Source: Staphylococcus ureilyticus
GTDB lineage: Bacteria > Bacillota > Bacilli > Staphylococcales > Staphylococcaceae
Assembly (NCBI RefSeq): GCF_002902235.1
Contig: NZ_PPRL01000020.1
Span: 1-35,140, forward strand
Reading direction: 5' to 3'
DNA: 35,140 bases
Position numbers and translations under genes: made by a program. Positions 16,429 through 25,173 of this stretch are shown in pieces. Numbering within the stretch: position 1 is the stretch's first letter; the number at the start of each line of letters is the position of its first letter. The notes under the pieces are model-generated. The model did no database searches and was not told where the DNA came from. It saw nothing but the letters and a program-made list of their open reading frames with translations.

Positions 16429-17115
16429 ATGGATACGAAACAGTTAAAAATTAGTACATTTAATGAAGCGTTAAGCCAAATCAGTGACGGTATGGTTGTG
16501 GGCATTGGTTCTGGTTCAACAATAGAGTTGCTTGTCCCAAAACTAGCTGAGAAGTTGGACCATGAACAGATTGATATTACAGGTGTATGCACCTCTAATA
16601 AAACTGCTTATATCGCAAAAGAATTAGGTATTCGAGTAGTGGATGTCAATGATGTAGAAAAAATTGACGTTGCCATTGATGGTGCAGACGAAGTAGACAA
16701 CAATTTGAATTTAATTAAAGGTGGCGGCGGGGCATTATTTAGAGAAAAAGTGATTGATGCCATGGCGGAAAAGTTTATTGTTTTAGTAGATGAATCTAAG
16801 TGTGTATCATACTTAGGTCAAACTTTTAATTTACCTGTAGAAGTAGATAAATTTAATTGGTTATTAGTTTCTAAAAAAATAGTAGCTTACGATAATTTAA
16901 AAGTTATGCGCCGAATGGTGGATGATGTCCCATTTATAACTGATAATGGCAATTACATCCTTGATGTTACATTGAATTCATCTATCGATCCTTATGCTAT
17001 GCATGAATTTTTAATTCATTTAGTAGGTGTTTTAGAAACTGGATATTTTCTTGATGTTACAGATCAAGTCATTATAGGTAAGCAAAAAGGCGTTGAAATT
17101 TTAAATAAATCATAA
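16429..17115 (+). CDS. rpiA: Ribose-5-phosphate isomerase A
   Basis: A 228-aa cytoplasmic enzyme of the non-oxidative pentose phosphate pathway that interconverts ribose-5-phosphate and ribulose-5-phosphate. It shows GIGSGST (about residues 25-31), TSNKTAYIAKELGI (about 54-67), the catalytic DGADEVD (about 84-90) and KGGGGALFREK (about 97-107). Length is standard. AAAGGGG precedes the ATG, and TACAAT (16388-16393) may be the -10. It faces lyrA across a shared giant hairpin terminator, the same pairing I recall from S. aureus. Confidence 0.96.
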   Translation: MDTKQLKISTFNEALSQISDGMVVGIGSGSTIELLVPKLAEKLDHEQIDITGVCTSNKTAYIAKELGIRVVDVNDVEKIDVAIDGADEVDNNLNLIKGGGGALFREKVIDAMAEKFIVLVDESKCVSYLGQTFNLPVEVDKFNWLLVSKKIVAYDNLKVMRRMVDDVPFITDNGNYILDVTLNSSIDPYAMHEFLIHLVGVLETGYFLDVTDQVIIGKQKGVEILNKS

Positions 17116-17135
17116 CTCAAAATATAAAATATAAT

Positions 17136-17223
17136 AAAAGCAGGTTAACTAACGGTATAAATTAAGATAGACATGAAGTTTATTCATTGTATCTGAATAT
17201 ACGATTAGCGTAACCTGCTTTTT
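17136..17223. terminator. Very long bidirectional terminator hairpin between rpiA and lyrA
   Basis: AAAAGCAGGTTA (17136-17147) is perfectly complementary to TAACCTGCTTTT (17211-17222). The stem continues inward as CTAACGGTATA against TATACGATTAG (9 of 11) and AGATA...TATCT, so nearly the whole 87 nt can fold into one arm. T-rich tracts flank both ends, so it should stop transcripts from either side. Confidence 0.85.
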
Positions 17224-17228
17224 GTTAA

Positions 17229-18548
17229 TTAGCGACGATGATCATGTTTGTTTTTAAGTTTAAAAGGTGATCGTTGTCGTTTTTTATTTTGTTGTTGTAT
17301 GGTTGGCTCAGAAGTACTAGAATCATCATGTTTTGGTGATGATGTCTCCACCTGTGCTTTTTCAGTAGAATTTTCAACGGCGCCATTTACCTGTGTCTCA
17401 ACATGTTGACGTTCATCTTGGACATCGTTGTTCTCTATAGTTTGTGGCGTGTTTTCATCAATAATATTGTTTCGGCTGTCATCGTGCTGTGTTTTTCGGT
17501 GATCCTTCTCAGTGTCCGTGTCATTCACATGTTCAGTCGATGGTTTTGAGTCAGCATCATGTGAATTGACATGATTGTCTGTTGCTCTTTTAGTTTGAGA
17601 TGTAGCAGTTTCACTGTGCTCACTGTCTCCACTATGTGTATGTACATTTGTTGTTGAATTATCAGATTCGAGTGTTTCTTCATTACTATCATCTGCTTGA
17701 GCAGTTTCTGAATCTTCACTTACATGATCTAAATAATTATTGCTATCAACTTCATCTAAACTACGTTTAGTAAAGAAATAAAGTATTGCTCGAATAATAA
17801 TACTTAATAAAATGTAAACGACTGCTACAGCTGATGTGGATAATGCAATTACTTTCATTGCAAAAACACTGCCAAGTTCTTCATTGAATAAGAAAACAAG
17901 ACCAAATGACATTGCTGCATGGAATATCGTTGCGATAAATATCGTGCGACCTTTTGTAGCACGAATTAACTCACCGATAATCATGGAAAATGCAAATGTA
18001 TATAATAAACCATATAAAGTATATTCAAGACTAAAGGCCATATTTATATTCCAAATGGAATATAATAAACCAACAATAATCGATGCAAAGAATGTGTTCA
18101 TTTTCGTTTCTATAATATTTTGTAAATAAGAACGGAAACCAAATTCTATTAAAAATGCCATCACTAGTTGTCCAAGTATAATTGCAGTAATTGAAACAGA
18201 TAAATCTTCTGTTTGTAATAATACAAAACTATCCGCAAAGATATTAAAACTTATCATAGCAATCAGGAAAATGATTAAAGGTAAAATAAATGCTAGTAAA
18301 ATACGTTCAATCACTTTTAAATCTATTGTTAGTTTTAAACCAGATAACTGCGTCTTACGTTTACTAAAAACGATAATACAAACAAGCGCAGCAATAAATG
18401 GCGCTATAGCACTTAAGTCAAAGACAAAAGTCTTAAGTGAAATAGTACTTTGTAAGTCTTTCAGTATAATAGGAGCTGCATAAGCAATAATATAGAAAAT
18501 AAAAATCATTATTGCCCATTGAAAACCTGATATACGTTGTTTATTCAT
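17229..18548 (-). CDS. lyrA: LyrA/SpdC-like CPBP-family membrane protein with disordered tail
   Basis: A 439-aa protein. About eight membrane helices fill residues 10-270 and form a CPBP (CAAX-protease/bacteriocin-processing) fold. From about 275 to the end is a hydrophilic, low-complexity tail rich in Ser, Thr, Asp, Glu and His, ending in a strongly basic KNKHDHRR. The protease motifs are degenerate: the usual EExxxR reads IEFGFR, and the second-motif His appears as Asn (YSIWNI). This matches S. aureus LyrA/SpdC, a non-proteolytic scaffold that works with the glucosaminidase SagB and the WalK kinase in cell-wall synthesis. The position next to rpiA agrees. The ATG at 18548 has GGAGG 7 nt upstream; a longer in-frame start at 18587 lacks one. 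Confidence 0.85.
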   Translation of the reverse strand: MNKQRISGFQWAIMIFIFYIIAYAAPIILKDLQSTISLKTFVFDLSAIAPFIAALVCIIVFSKRKTQLSGLKLTIDLKVIERILLAFILPLIIFLIAMISFNIFADSFVLLQTEDLSVSITAIILGQLVMAFLIEFGFRSYLQNIIETKMNTFFASIIVGLLYSIWNINMAFSLEYTLYGLLYTFAFSMIIGELIRATKGRTIFIATIFHAAMSFGLVFLFNEELGSVFAMKVIALSTSAVAVVYILLSIIIRAILYFFTKRSLDEVDSNNYLDHVSEDSETAQADDSNEETLESDNSTTNVHTHSGDSEHSETATSQTKRATDNHVNSHDADSKPSTEHVNDTDTEKDHRKTQHDDSRNNIIDENTPQTIENNDVQDERQHVETQVNGAVENSTEKAQVETSSPKHDDSSTSEPTIQQQNKKRQRSPFKLKNKHDHRR

Positions 18549-18739
18549 TATGTAACCTCCAATAGGGTTCAGAAAATCATTTATCACTAATTATACATAT
18601 TTATTAATCAGAAATAAATTAAATTTAGGTATTTATCATTGAAATGTAATAGTAATGCCAAAACTAACATCTAAATGAAATAATTTATTGTCATTTGATA
18701 AAATTAAGTAGATAAATTTTGGGTAAATAAAAGCATAAA

Positions 18740-18769
18740 TTGAATTGAATTCAATGTAAGCGTATACTT
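18740..18769 (+). promoter_or_regulatory. hutG promoter overlapped by a CcpA cre-like site
   Basis: TTGAAT (18740-18745) and TATACT (18763-18768) have a 17-nt spacer. The sequence ATGTAAGCGTATACTT (18754-18769) fits the cre consensus WTGNAARCGNWWWCA except for its last base, and covers the -10. CcpA bound here would block initiation, which fits carbon-catabolite repression of histidine breakdown. A GGGTAA at 18721-18726 with AATTAA 13 nt before it is a weak sigma-B-like alternative. Confidence 0.7.
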
Positions 18770-18803
18770 TTAAATGAGACATTGTTATAAAAGGAGGAGA
18801 ATT

Positions 18804-19733
18804 ATGTATAAATTAGCACAGCGTGATTTCTGGACAGGTAGAGTCGATAGCGAATCAGATAAGTCTCAATTTAGACATTTTCAAACTGTGAATTTTAGAA
18901 ATATCAAAGATGACTATCATGAGACACGCCAAGGTGTGGGATTATTAGGTTACGCAGTTGACAGGGGTGTTGAATTGAACAAAGGGAGATTAGGTGCTAA
19001 AGAAGGTCCCGACGCAATTAAGAAAGCATTTGCAAATCTACCTGTGTTGAGTGACTGCAAGATATATGACTATGGTAATGTAGAACATGATCATGATGAC
19101 TTAGAAGACACCCAAAAAGAATTCGCAAAATATGTTGCGACATCAATACAAAGGCATAAACAGACGTTTTTATTGGGTGGTGGACATGATATCGCATATG
19201 CCCAGTATTTAGGTATAAGAGAAGTTTATCCTGATGCTTCTTTAGGTATCATTAATATCGATGCACATTTTGATACCAGAGCAGAGTCACAGTCTACCTC
19301 TGGAACGAGCTTTAGGCAAATTTTAGATCAAGATAATCAAGCAGATTATTTGGTATTAGGTATACAACAAGGCGGTAATACACAAGGCCTATTTGATTAT
19401 GCGGAAGAAAAAGAAATCGGTTTTGTTTATGCTGAGGAATTATTGCATCAAATATCTCCTCCTGTAAAAGATAAGGTAGAACGATTTATACACAATCATG
19501 ACGTTATTATGTTCACAATATGTATGGATGTTATAGATAGCGCATACGCACCAGGTGTAAGTGCTAACGCAGTATTAGGTTTGTTCCCACATATTGTCCT
19601 TGAACTTGCCAAACGCATTATCCCAAATGACAAAGTCTCTACGATTAGCATTGCAGAAACAAACCCTAAATATGATGTCGATAATCGTACTGCAAAGCTA
19701 TCAGCTAATTTTTTACATCATTTTATTCTTTAA
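18804..19733 (+). CDS. hutG: Formimidoylglutamase
   Basis: A 309-aa Mn-dependent enzyme of the arginase/ureohydrolase fold that splits N-formimino-L-glutamate to glutamate and formamide, the last step of this form of histidine degradation. Metal-binding motifs are GGGHDIAYA (about residue 130), NIDAHFDTR (about 152) and DVIDSAYAPGVSA (about 246). In the last one the position of the first Asp in the arginase DxD pair reads Cys (TICMD). The ATG at 18804 follows AAGGAGGAG; the 10-codon in-frame extension upstream has no ribosome binding site. It is controlled by its own promoter and cre site, apart from hutUI, and converges on the LysR gene with an 11-nt overlap. Confidence 0.92.
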   Translation: MYKLAQRDFWTGRVDSESDKSQFRHFQTVNFRNIKDDYHETRQGVGLLGYAVDRGVELNKGRLGAKEGPDAIKKAFANLPVLSDCKIYDYGNVEHDHDDLEDTQKEFAKYVATSIQRHKQTFLLGGGHDIAYAQYLGIREVYPDASLGIINIDAHFDTRAESQSTSGTSFRQILDQDNQADYLVLGIQQGGNTQGLFDYAEEKEIGFVYAEELLHQISPPVKDKVERFIHNHDVIMFTICMDVIDSAYAPGVSANAVLGLFPHIVLELAKRIIPNDKVSTISIAETNPKYDVDNRTAKLSANFLHHFIL

Positions 19734-20598
19734 TATTCCAATAATAAAGGCATAAATCTATAAAAGAAAGTACTCGTTCAGGGTGCTTTCTTTTTTTTAG
19801 GTAATTGATGTAAATGGTACGACTGAGTGTAGGTTTAATTTCAATTGCATCTAAATCTCGTGCATTAAAAGATTGGTAATAGACACGTGGTATGACGGCA
19901 TAGCCTAATCCTCGATGAACGAAATTCGTTGAAGCTTCAAAGCGATCTGCCTCTATAATAATATTTGGGTGAATATTTAAGCGGTTAAAATAGTCATCCA
20001 AATGCTTACGTACTTGGGAACCTTTTGTAGGTAAAATGAGCGGTAAAGATTTAATGGATACCTTTTTGCTATTAGAAAAGGTATTTTTAGGTGTTATGAG
20101 GACATAAGATTCCTTATATAGAGGAACAGAGTGTATATCCTCGTGAATAATTTGTTCATTGGTTAAGCCTAAATGATTTTCAAAATTTAATAGACGCTCT
20201 AATATCGTGCTCTGATCATGTACTTCTGAAGCGTGATACGTTTGATCTGCATATTCTTTTTGATGCATAGCAACTACTTGTGATATCCATTGATTTGATG
20301 ATTCAAGAATAGAAAATTTGATTTTAGGAGCATGTCCCATTTTTAAATCATACATTTTTTCTAGCGTTTGATGATAACTTTGTACGAGCTGAATTGCGTA
20401 ATTATAAAAATGAATACCTTTTTCAGTAATTTTGATATCCTTGGTCGTTCTTAAAAATAAATCATAACCTAAATCAGCTTCTATTTTTTTTATTGTATTA
20501 GTTAAAGACGGTTGGCTTATATGCAAAAAATCTGCTGCCTTTGTAAAACTATTATATTTAACGACAGCAATAAAATATTCTAATTGAACAATTTTCAT
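19723..20598 (-). CDS. LysR-family regulator, probable hut regulator
   Basis: A 291-aa regulator. The N-terminal winged helix-turn-helix (about residues 1-60: LEYFIAVVKYNSFTKAADFLHISQPSLTNTIKKIE) is classic LysR. Residues 90-290 form the effector-binding domain. It lies between hutG (convergent, 11-nt overlap) and the transporter-hutU-hutI operon (divergent), the usual place for a LysR regulator of neighbouring genes, so a role in histidine or urocanate response is likely but inferred. A perfect 15-bp palindrome of T-N11-A type sits 32 nt before its start. The terminator of hutG is embedded in its last codons. Confidence 0.88.
   Translation of the reverse strand: MKIVQLEYFIAVVKYNSFTKAADFLHISQPSLTNTIKKIEADLGYDLFLRTTKDIKITEKGIHFYNYAIQLVQSYHQTLEKMYDLKMGHAPKIKFSILESSNQWISQVVAMHQKEYADQTYHASEVHDQSTILERLLNFENHLGLTNEQIIHEDIHSVPLYKESYVLITPKNTFSNSKKVSIKSLPLILPTKGSQVRKHLDDYFNRLNIHPNIIIEADRFEASTNFVHRGLGYAVIPRVYYQSFNARDLDAIEIKPTLSRTIYINYLKKRKHPERVLSFIDLCLYYWNIKE
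19766..19798 (+). terminator. hutG terminator located inside the lysR coding sequence
   Basis: GAAAGTACTC (19766-19775) pairs with GGGTGCTTTC (19781-19790) through ten pairs including two G-U, loop 5 nt, followed by eight T (19791-19798). On the opposite strand these bases encode the last part of the LysR protein (KKRKHPERVLSF). Confidence 0.85.
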
Positions 20599-20629
20599 CT
20601 GAATGTCACTCCTATATATTTGCGTATTT

Positions 20630-20644
20630 ATAGTTTGAAACTAT
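20630..20644. promoter_or_regulatory. Perfect palindrome, probable LysR operator
   Basis: ATAGTTTGAAACTAT is a perfect 7+1+7 dyad containing T-N11-A, the LysR-family recognition pattern. It lies between the divergent lysR and transporter-hutUI genes. A possible -10 for the operon (TATAAT, 20676-20681) is about 30 nt downstream. Confidence 0.65.
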
Positions 20645-20741
20645 TAATAATTAGTTTATTGATATTGGTAGTCTATATAATAACATATTATACTTTTAGA
20701 TATAGAGGGAGTCGTACTTTCATGTTAGGGGCGTGAAGTAC

Positions 20742-22016
20742 ATGTGGAGATTTTTCATTTATAGCTTGATTGGTATTATATTTTTCTTCGTTCCTGTGAC
20801 TATACAAGGTCAATCAACCATTATGATTGATCATATTGTGCAATGGATTACGCTAATAGTGAAACCAGTTTTACCATATTATGTATTGATTTTAATTATT
20901 ATTGGTGCAATTCATCCATTTCTCAATCAAAGGTGGAATGAATCGAAAACAAATATTATTTTTAGCTTATTCAAAGTAGTAGGGGTATTCATCGCTTTCA
21001 TGGTTGTTTTCAATATTGGGCCTGCTTTTGTTTTAAAAGAAAGTATTGGACCATTTTTATATGAAAAGTTAGCCATACCATTAAGTGTTTTAATTCCCAT
21101 AGGAGCGATTTTTTTATCATTTTTAGTAGGTTTTGGATTGTTAGAGTTTATCGGTGTGATTTGTCGTCCGATAATGCGACCAATATTTAAGACACCAGGA
21201 AAGTCAGCGGTCGATGCAGTAGCATCATTTGTTGGTAGTTATTCAATAGGCTTACTGATAACAAACAAAGTCTACAAGAGTGGTAGTTACACACATAAAG
21301 AAGCAGTAGTTGTAGCGACAGGGTTCTCTACGGTTTCCGCTACGTTTATGATTATTGTAGCTAACACACTAGGTATTATTCAGCATTGGAATTTATATTT
21401 TTGGTTTACACTCGCAGTGACATTTGTTGTTACTGCTATTACCGTACAACTCCCACCTATCAGATTTGAAAAGCATACGACATATAAAGACCAACCATAT
21501 CAAGAAGAGATTCGCAGAAACATGCCATTGTTAAAAGAGTCTTGGTTAGAAGCAAAATTAGCTGTGAAACAGTCTAAGTCATTAATTGACAATGTATTTG
21601 AAAATTTGAGAGATGGTGTCGTAATGACGATTGCTATTTTACCTTCTATCATGTCAATTGGTTTTCTAGGATTAGTAATCGCAGAATTCACACCAGTAAT
21701 CGAATATATATCTTACATCTTTTATCCATTTATCAGCATTTTTCCAGTAGAAAATGTAGGGGTATTAGCACAGGCTTCAACGATTTCAATTGTTGAAATG
21801 TTATTACCAGCTGCGATTGCACAATCAGCAGATTTAGCAACAAGATTTACAGTAGCGGTCATGAGTGTTTCAGCGATTATCTTTTTCTCAAGCGTTGTTC
21901 CGGTCATATTATCTACTGAAATTAAAATATCGATAGGAAAACTTGTGATTATTTGGTTTGAAAGAGTAGTACTCACACTACTGATTACAATTCCATTTGC
22001 ATTATGGATATTTTAA
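20742..22016 (+). CDS. YjiH-family membrane protein with nucleoside-recognition (Gate) domain
   Basis: A 424-aa integral membrane protein with about ten hydrophobic segments. The central SVIGRPIMRPIFKTPG-like block (VICRPIMRPIFKTPGKSAVDAVASFVGSY abbreviated, about residues 143-171) and the C-terminal VENVGVLAQAST (about 335) place it among Gate-domain proteins of the YjiH type, found beside hut genes in Firmicutes. A transport role for histidine or urocanate is suggested by the operon but not shown. The ATG at 20742 is preferred (AGGGG 10 nt upstream). A GTG at 20733 overlaps the stop of a four-codon ORF (ATG 20722 to TGA 20736) that has its own GAGGGAG, so coupling is possible. hutU follows 48 nt later. 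Confidence 0.8.
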   Translation: MWRFFIYSLIGIIFFFVPVTIQGQSTIMIDHIVQWITLIVKPVLPYYVLILIIIGAIHPFLNQRWNESKTNIIFSLFKVVGVFIAFMVVFNIGPAFVLKESIGPFLYEKLAIPLSVLIPIGAIFLSFLVGFGLLEFIGVICRPIMRPIFKTPGKSAVDAVASFVGSYSIGLLITNKVYKSGSYTHKEAVVVATGFSTVSATFMIIVANTLGIIQHWNLYFWFTLAVTFVVTAITVQLPPIRFEKHTTYKDQPYQEEIRRNMPLLKESWLEAKLAVKQSKSLIDNVFENLRDGVVMTIAILPSIMSIGFLGLVIAEFTPVIEYISYIFYPFISIFPVENVGVLAQASTISIVEMLLPAAIAQSADLATRFTVAVMSVSAIIFFSSVVPVILSTEIKISIGKLVIIWFERVVLTLLITIPFALWIF

Positions 22017-22064
22017 AAATCAAAACAAAGGTTGAATTTAAAATCGATGAAGGAGAGATTGTTC

Positions 22065-23729
22065 ATGAGAAAAATTAAAGCAAAAAAAGGTTTAGAGATT
22101 GAATGTAAAGGTTGGGAACAAGAAGCAGTATTACGAATGCTATATAATAATTTAGATCCTGAAGTTGCAGAAAGACCCGAAGATTTGGTTGTCTATGGTG
22201 GCATAGGTAAAGCAGCTCGAAACTGGGAGGCATTCGAAGCAATTGAATCCACACTGCGTTCATTAGAAGCTGATGAAACGATGTTAGTTCAATCAGGCAA
22301 ACCAGTTGCTGTATTTAAAACACATGAAGAGGCGCCACGTGTATTACTTTCAAATTCTGTATTAGTACCTGAATGGGCAAACTGGGATCATTTTAATGAA
22401 TTAGATCAAAAAGGTTTAATGATGTATGGACAAATGACTGCGGGTAGTTGGATTTACATAGGTTCACAAGGTATCGTTCAAGGTACATATGAGACATTTG
22501 GTGAACTAGCTAATCAACATTTTGATGGCAAATTAAATGGTACGATTACATTAACTGCTGGTCTTGGTGGCATGGGTGGTGCACAACCATTGGCAGTTAC
22601 GATGAATGGTGGTGTTGTCATCGGAGTTGATGTAGATGAAACACGCATTGATAAGCGTATTGATACACGTTACTGTGATGTGAAAACACGAGATTTAGAC
22701 GAAGCATTAACGTTAGCGGAAGATGCACGCAAACAAGGCAAGCCATTATCTATTGGCTTGGTAGGTAATGCGGTCGATGTACATCAAGCAATTTTAGATA
22801 AAGGATTTAAAATTGACATTATTACGGATCAAACGAGTGCCCACGATCCTTTAAATGGATATGTGCCACAAGGGTATTCATTAGAAGAGGCAAGTGCACT
22901 TCGTAATAAAGATCCAAAACAATACGTGAAAGAATCGCAATCCTCAATGCATAAGCATGTATCACTAATGTTAGAATTTCAAAAACAGGGTGCGGTCGCT
23001 TTTGATTATGGAAATAACATAAGACAGGTGGCATATAATGATGGCTTAAAAAATGCTTTTGATTTCCCTGGATTTGTACCGGCATATATTAGACCGTTAT
23101 TCTGCGAAGGAAAGGGGCCATTTAGATTTGCAGCATTAAGTGGTGATCCTAAGGATATTGAACGTGCTGATGAAGAAATGAGAAAGTTGTTCCCTGAAAA
23201 TGAAAAACTTATTCGTTGGTTAGATTTAGCACAGGAGAAAATTGCGTTTCAAGGATTGCCTTCAAGAATTGCGTGGTTAGGTTATGGAGAACGTGCGAAA
23301 ATGGGTCTGGCGTTAAATAGACTTGTGCGTGAAGGTGAAATTTCTGCACCGATTGTAATTGGTCGCGACCATTTAGATTCAGGTTCAGTAGCCAGTCCTA
23401 ATCGTGAGACTGAAGGTATGAAAGATGGTTCAGATGCCGTAGGAGATTGGGCTATTTTAAATGCATTAATCAATACTGCTGCAGGTGGATCTTGGATTTC
23501 ATTCCATCATGGCGGTGGTGTTGGTATGGGTTATTCATTACATGCAGGCATGGTAGTAGTTGCTGATGGTTCAGAAAGAGCAGATAAACGTTTAGGACGT
23601 GTATTAACTACGGATCCGGGTATGGGAGTAGTAAGACATGCTGATGCAGGTTATGAATCAGCAATTAATGTAGCAAATGAAAAAGGCATTCACATTCCAA
23701 TGATTACAAGAAAAGGAGATAAAAAATGA
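22065..23729 (+). CDS. hutU: Urocanate hydratase
   Basis: A 554-aa NAD+-dependent enzyme that hydrates urocanate to imidazolone propionate, the second step of histidine degradation. Visible signatures are [18 protein letters not shown] (about residues 170-187) for NAD binding, YGNNIRQ (about 317), the conserved Cys segment [16 protein letters not shown] (about 345-360) and [11 protein letters not shown] (about 485). Length is standard for the family. The ATG at 22065 follows AAGGAGAG; the longer in-frame reading from 22032 has none. It overlaps hutI by 4 nt (ATGA), so the two are translated as a unit. Confidence 0.97.
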   Translation: MRKIKAKKGLEIECKGWEQEAVLRMLYNNLDPEVAERPEDLVVYGGIGKAARNWEAFEAIESTLRSLEADETMLVQSGKPVAVFKTHEEAPRVLLSNSVLVPEWANWDHFNELDQKGLMMYGQMTAGSWIYIGSQGIVQGTYETFGELANQHFDGKLNGTITLTAGLGGMGGAQPLAVTMNGGVVIGVDVDETRIDKRIDTRYCDVKTRDLDEALTLAEDARKQGKPLSIGLVGNAVDVHQAILDKGFKIDIITDQTSAHDPLNGYVPQGYSLEEASALRNKDPKQYVKESQSSMHKHVSLMLEFQKQGAVAFDYGNNIRQVAYNDGLKNAFDFPGFVPAYIRPLFCEGKGPFRFAALSGDPKDIERADEEMRKLFPENEKLIRWLDLAQEKIAFQGLPSRIAWLGYGERAKMGLALNRLVREGEISAPIVIGRDHLDSGSVASPNRETEGMKDGSDAVGDWAILNALINTAAGGSWISFHHGGGVGMGYSLHAGMVVVADGSERADKRLGRVLTTDPGMGVVRHADAGYESAINVANEKGIHIPMITRKGDKK

Positions 23730-24958
23730 ACGACTTAATCATTCAAAATATTAAACAATTAATTTTACCGAAAGCTACCGAACGTCCTTTAAAAGGAAAA
23801 GAATTAAATGATTTAAATATTGTTGAAAACGGTACAGTAGTTGTGAAAAATGGCAAGATTGTTTATGCGGGTGAACATTCTGATGCATATGATGCAAAAG
23901 AAATAATAGATGCTTCAGGAAAAGTCGTTTCACCTGCCTTGGTAGAAGCACATACGCATCTTGTACATGGAGGCTCACGTGAACATGAGATGTCACTCAA
24001 GCGTCAAGGTGTGTCTTATTTAGAAATACTTGAACAAGGTGGCGGTATACTTTCTACTGTAGAAGCCACACGTCAAGCGACGGAAGACGAACTTTTTGAA
24101 AAAGCGGAAAAAAATCTATTAACCATGTTACAACACGGTGTCTTAGCGGTTGAAAGTAAGAGTGGTTATGGATTGGATAAAGATAATGAACTTAAACAAT
24201 TGCGTGTTTCAAATCGATTAGCAAAAAAATATAATTTAGACATGAAACATACCTTCCTTGGGCCACATGCTGTGCCTAAAGATGCGGAGTCTAACCAAGC
24301 TTTCTTACAAGAAATGATAGATTTATTGCCGGAAGTTAAACCATATGCTGATTTTGCCGATATTTTCTGTGAAACAGGCGTGTTTACTGTGGAAGAATCT
24401 AAATCTTACATGGAAGCAGCTAAAAAACAAGGCTTTGATGTTAAAATTCATGCAGATGAAATCGATCCATTAGGTGGTTTAGAACTTGCAATTGATGAAA
24501 ATGCTATCTCTGCGGATCATTTAGTTGCATCTAGTGAAGAAGGTAAACAAAAATTGAAAGATAGTGATACTGTTGCAGTATTATTACCAGGAACAACTTT
24601 CTATCTTGATAAGGAAGGTTATGCAGATGCAAGAGGTATGCTAGATAACGATGGCGCTATTGCGATAGCTACTGACTTCAATCCAGGTAGTTGTGTGACT
24701 AATAATTTACAATTGGTGATGTCTATTGCAGCGTTAAAATTAAAATTATCTCCAAATGAAATTTGGAATGCAGTGACAGTCAATGCAGCTAAAGCAATTG
24801 ACGTTGATGCAGGTACCATCAATGAGGGAGATAAAGCAAATATTGTAATTTGGGATGCACCTAATCATGAATATATTCCATATCATTATGGTATTAATCA
24901 TGCAGAAAGAGTTATTAAAGATGGTAAAGTGCTCTTTGATAATCGTGTAAAACTTTAA
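23726..24958 (+). CDS. hutI: Imidazolonepropionase
   Basis: A 410-aa metal-dependent amidohydrolase that opens imidazolone propionate to N-formimino-glutamate, the substrate of HutG. The metal-binding motif [10 protein letters not shown] is near residue 76, [12 protein letters not shown] near 240, SADHL near 263 and the Asp in ATDFNPGS near 315. AAAAGGAG precedes the ATG at 23726. It is the last gene of the transporter-hutU-hutI operon and is closed by a strong terminator. The first enzyme, histidase (HutH), is not encoded in the window. Confidence 0.97.
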   Translation: MNDLIIQNIKQLILPKATERPLKGKELNDLNIVENGTVVVKNGKIVYAGEHSDAYDAKEIIDASGKVVSPALVEAHTHLVHGGSREHEMSLKRQGVSYLEILEQGGGILSTVEATRQATEDELFEKAEKNLLTMLQHGVLAVESKSGYGLDKDNELKQLRVSNRLAKKYNLDMKHTFLGPHAVPKDAESNQAFLQEMIDLLPEVKPYADFADIFCETGVFTVEESKSYMEAAKKQGFDVKIHADEIDPLGGLELAIDENAISADHLVASSEEGKQKLKDSDTVAVLLPGTTFYLDKEGYADARGMLDNDGAIAIATDFNPGSCVTNNLQLVMSIAALKLKLSPNEIWNAVTVNAAKAIDVDAGTINEGDKANIVIWDAPNHEYIPYHYGINHAERVIKDGKVLFDNRVKL

Positions 24959-25001
24959 TAGAGAAACTGTAATTAAAATTAAAAATAAGATTATTAGAGA
25001 T

Positions 25002-25062
25002 GAATAGAGTGAGGAATGGAATCAAAAATGTTGATTTGTCCTCGCTCTATTCTTATTTTTTA
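25002..25062 (+). terminator. Rho-independent terminator of the hutUI operon
   Basis: GAATAGAG-t-GAGGA (25002-25015) pairs with TCCTC-g-CTCTATTC (25039-25052), followed by TTATTTTTT. The outer A-rich and T-rich flanks extend the stem. Confidence 0.85.
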
Positions 25063-25173
25063 TATTCAAGTTTTCTAAAAATAGAAATTTAGAAGTTCAA
25101 AAAATTAAGTTAATAAAATATTTTGACAATTATGATAGTATAGTAATTAAAGGGGCTTGGGGGTGAGTACGGT

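Noticed and set aside
18702..18726. Sigma-B promoter for hutG
   Set aside because: GGGTAA is present but the -35 (AATTAA) is poor, and a better sigma-A pair with a cre site lies closer to the gene.
25123..25149. TTGACA plus an imperfect ATTA...TAAT dyad upstream of the SulP gene as a complete promoter/operator
   Set aside because: No -10 at a proper distance (the nearest candidate has a 15-nt spacer) and the dyad matches only 7 of 9, so I mention the -35 but do not list a site.
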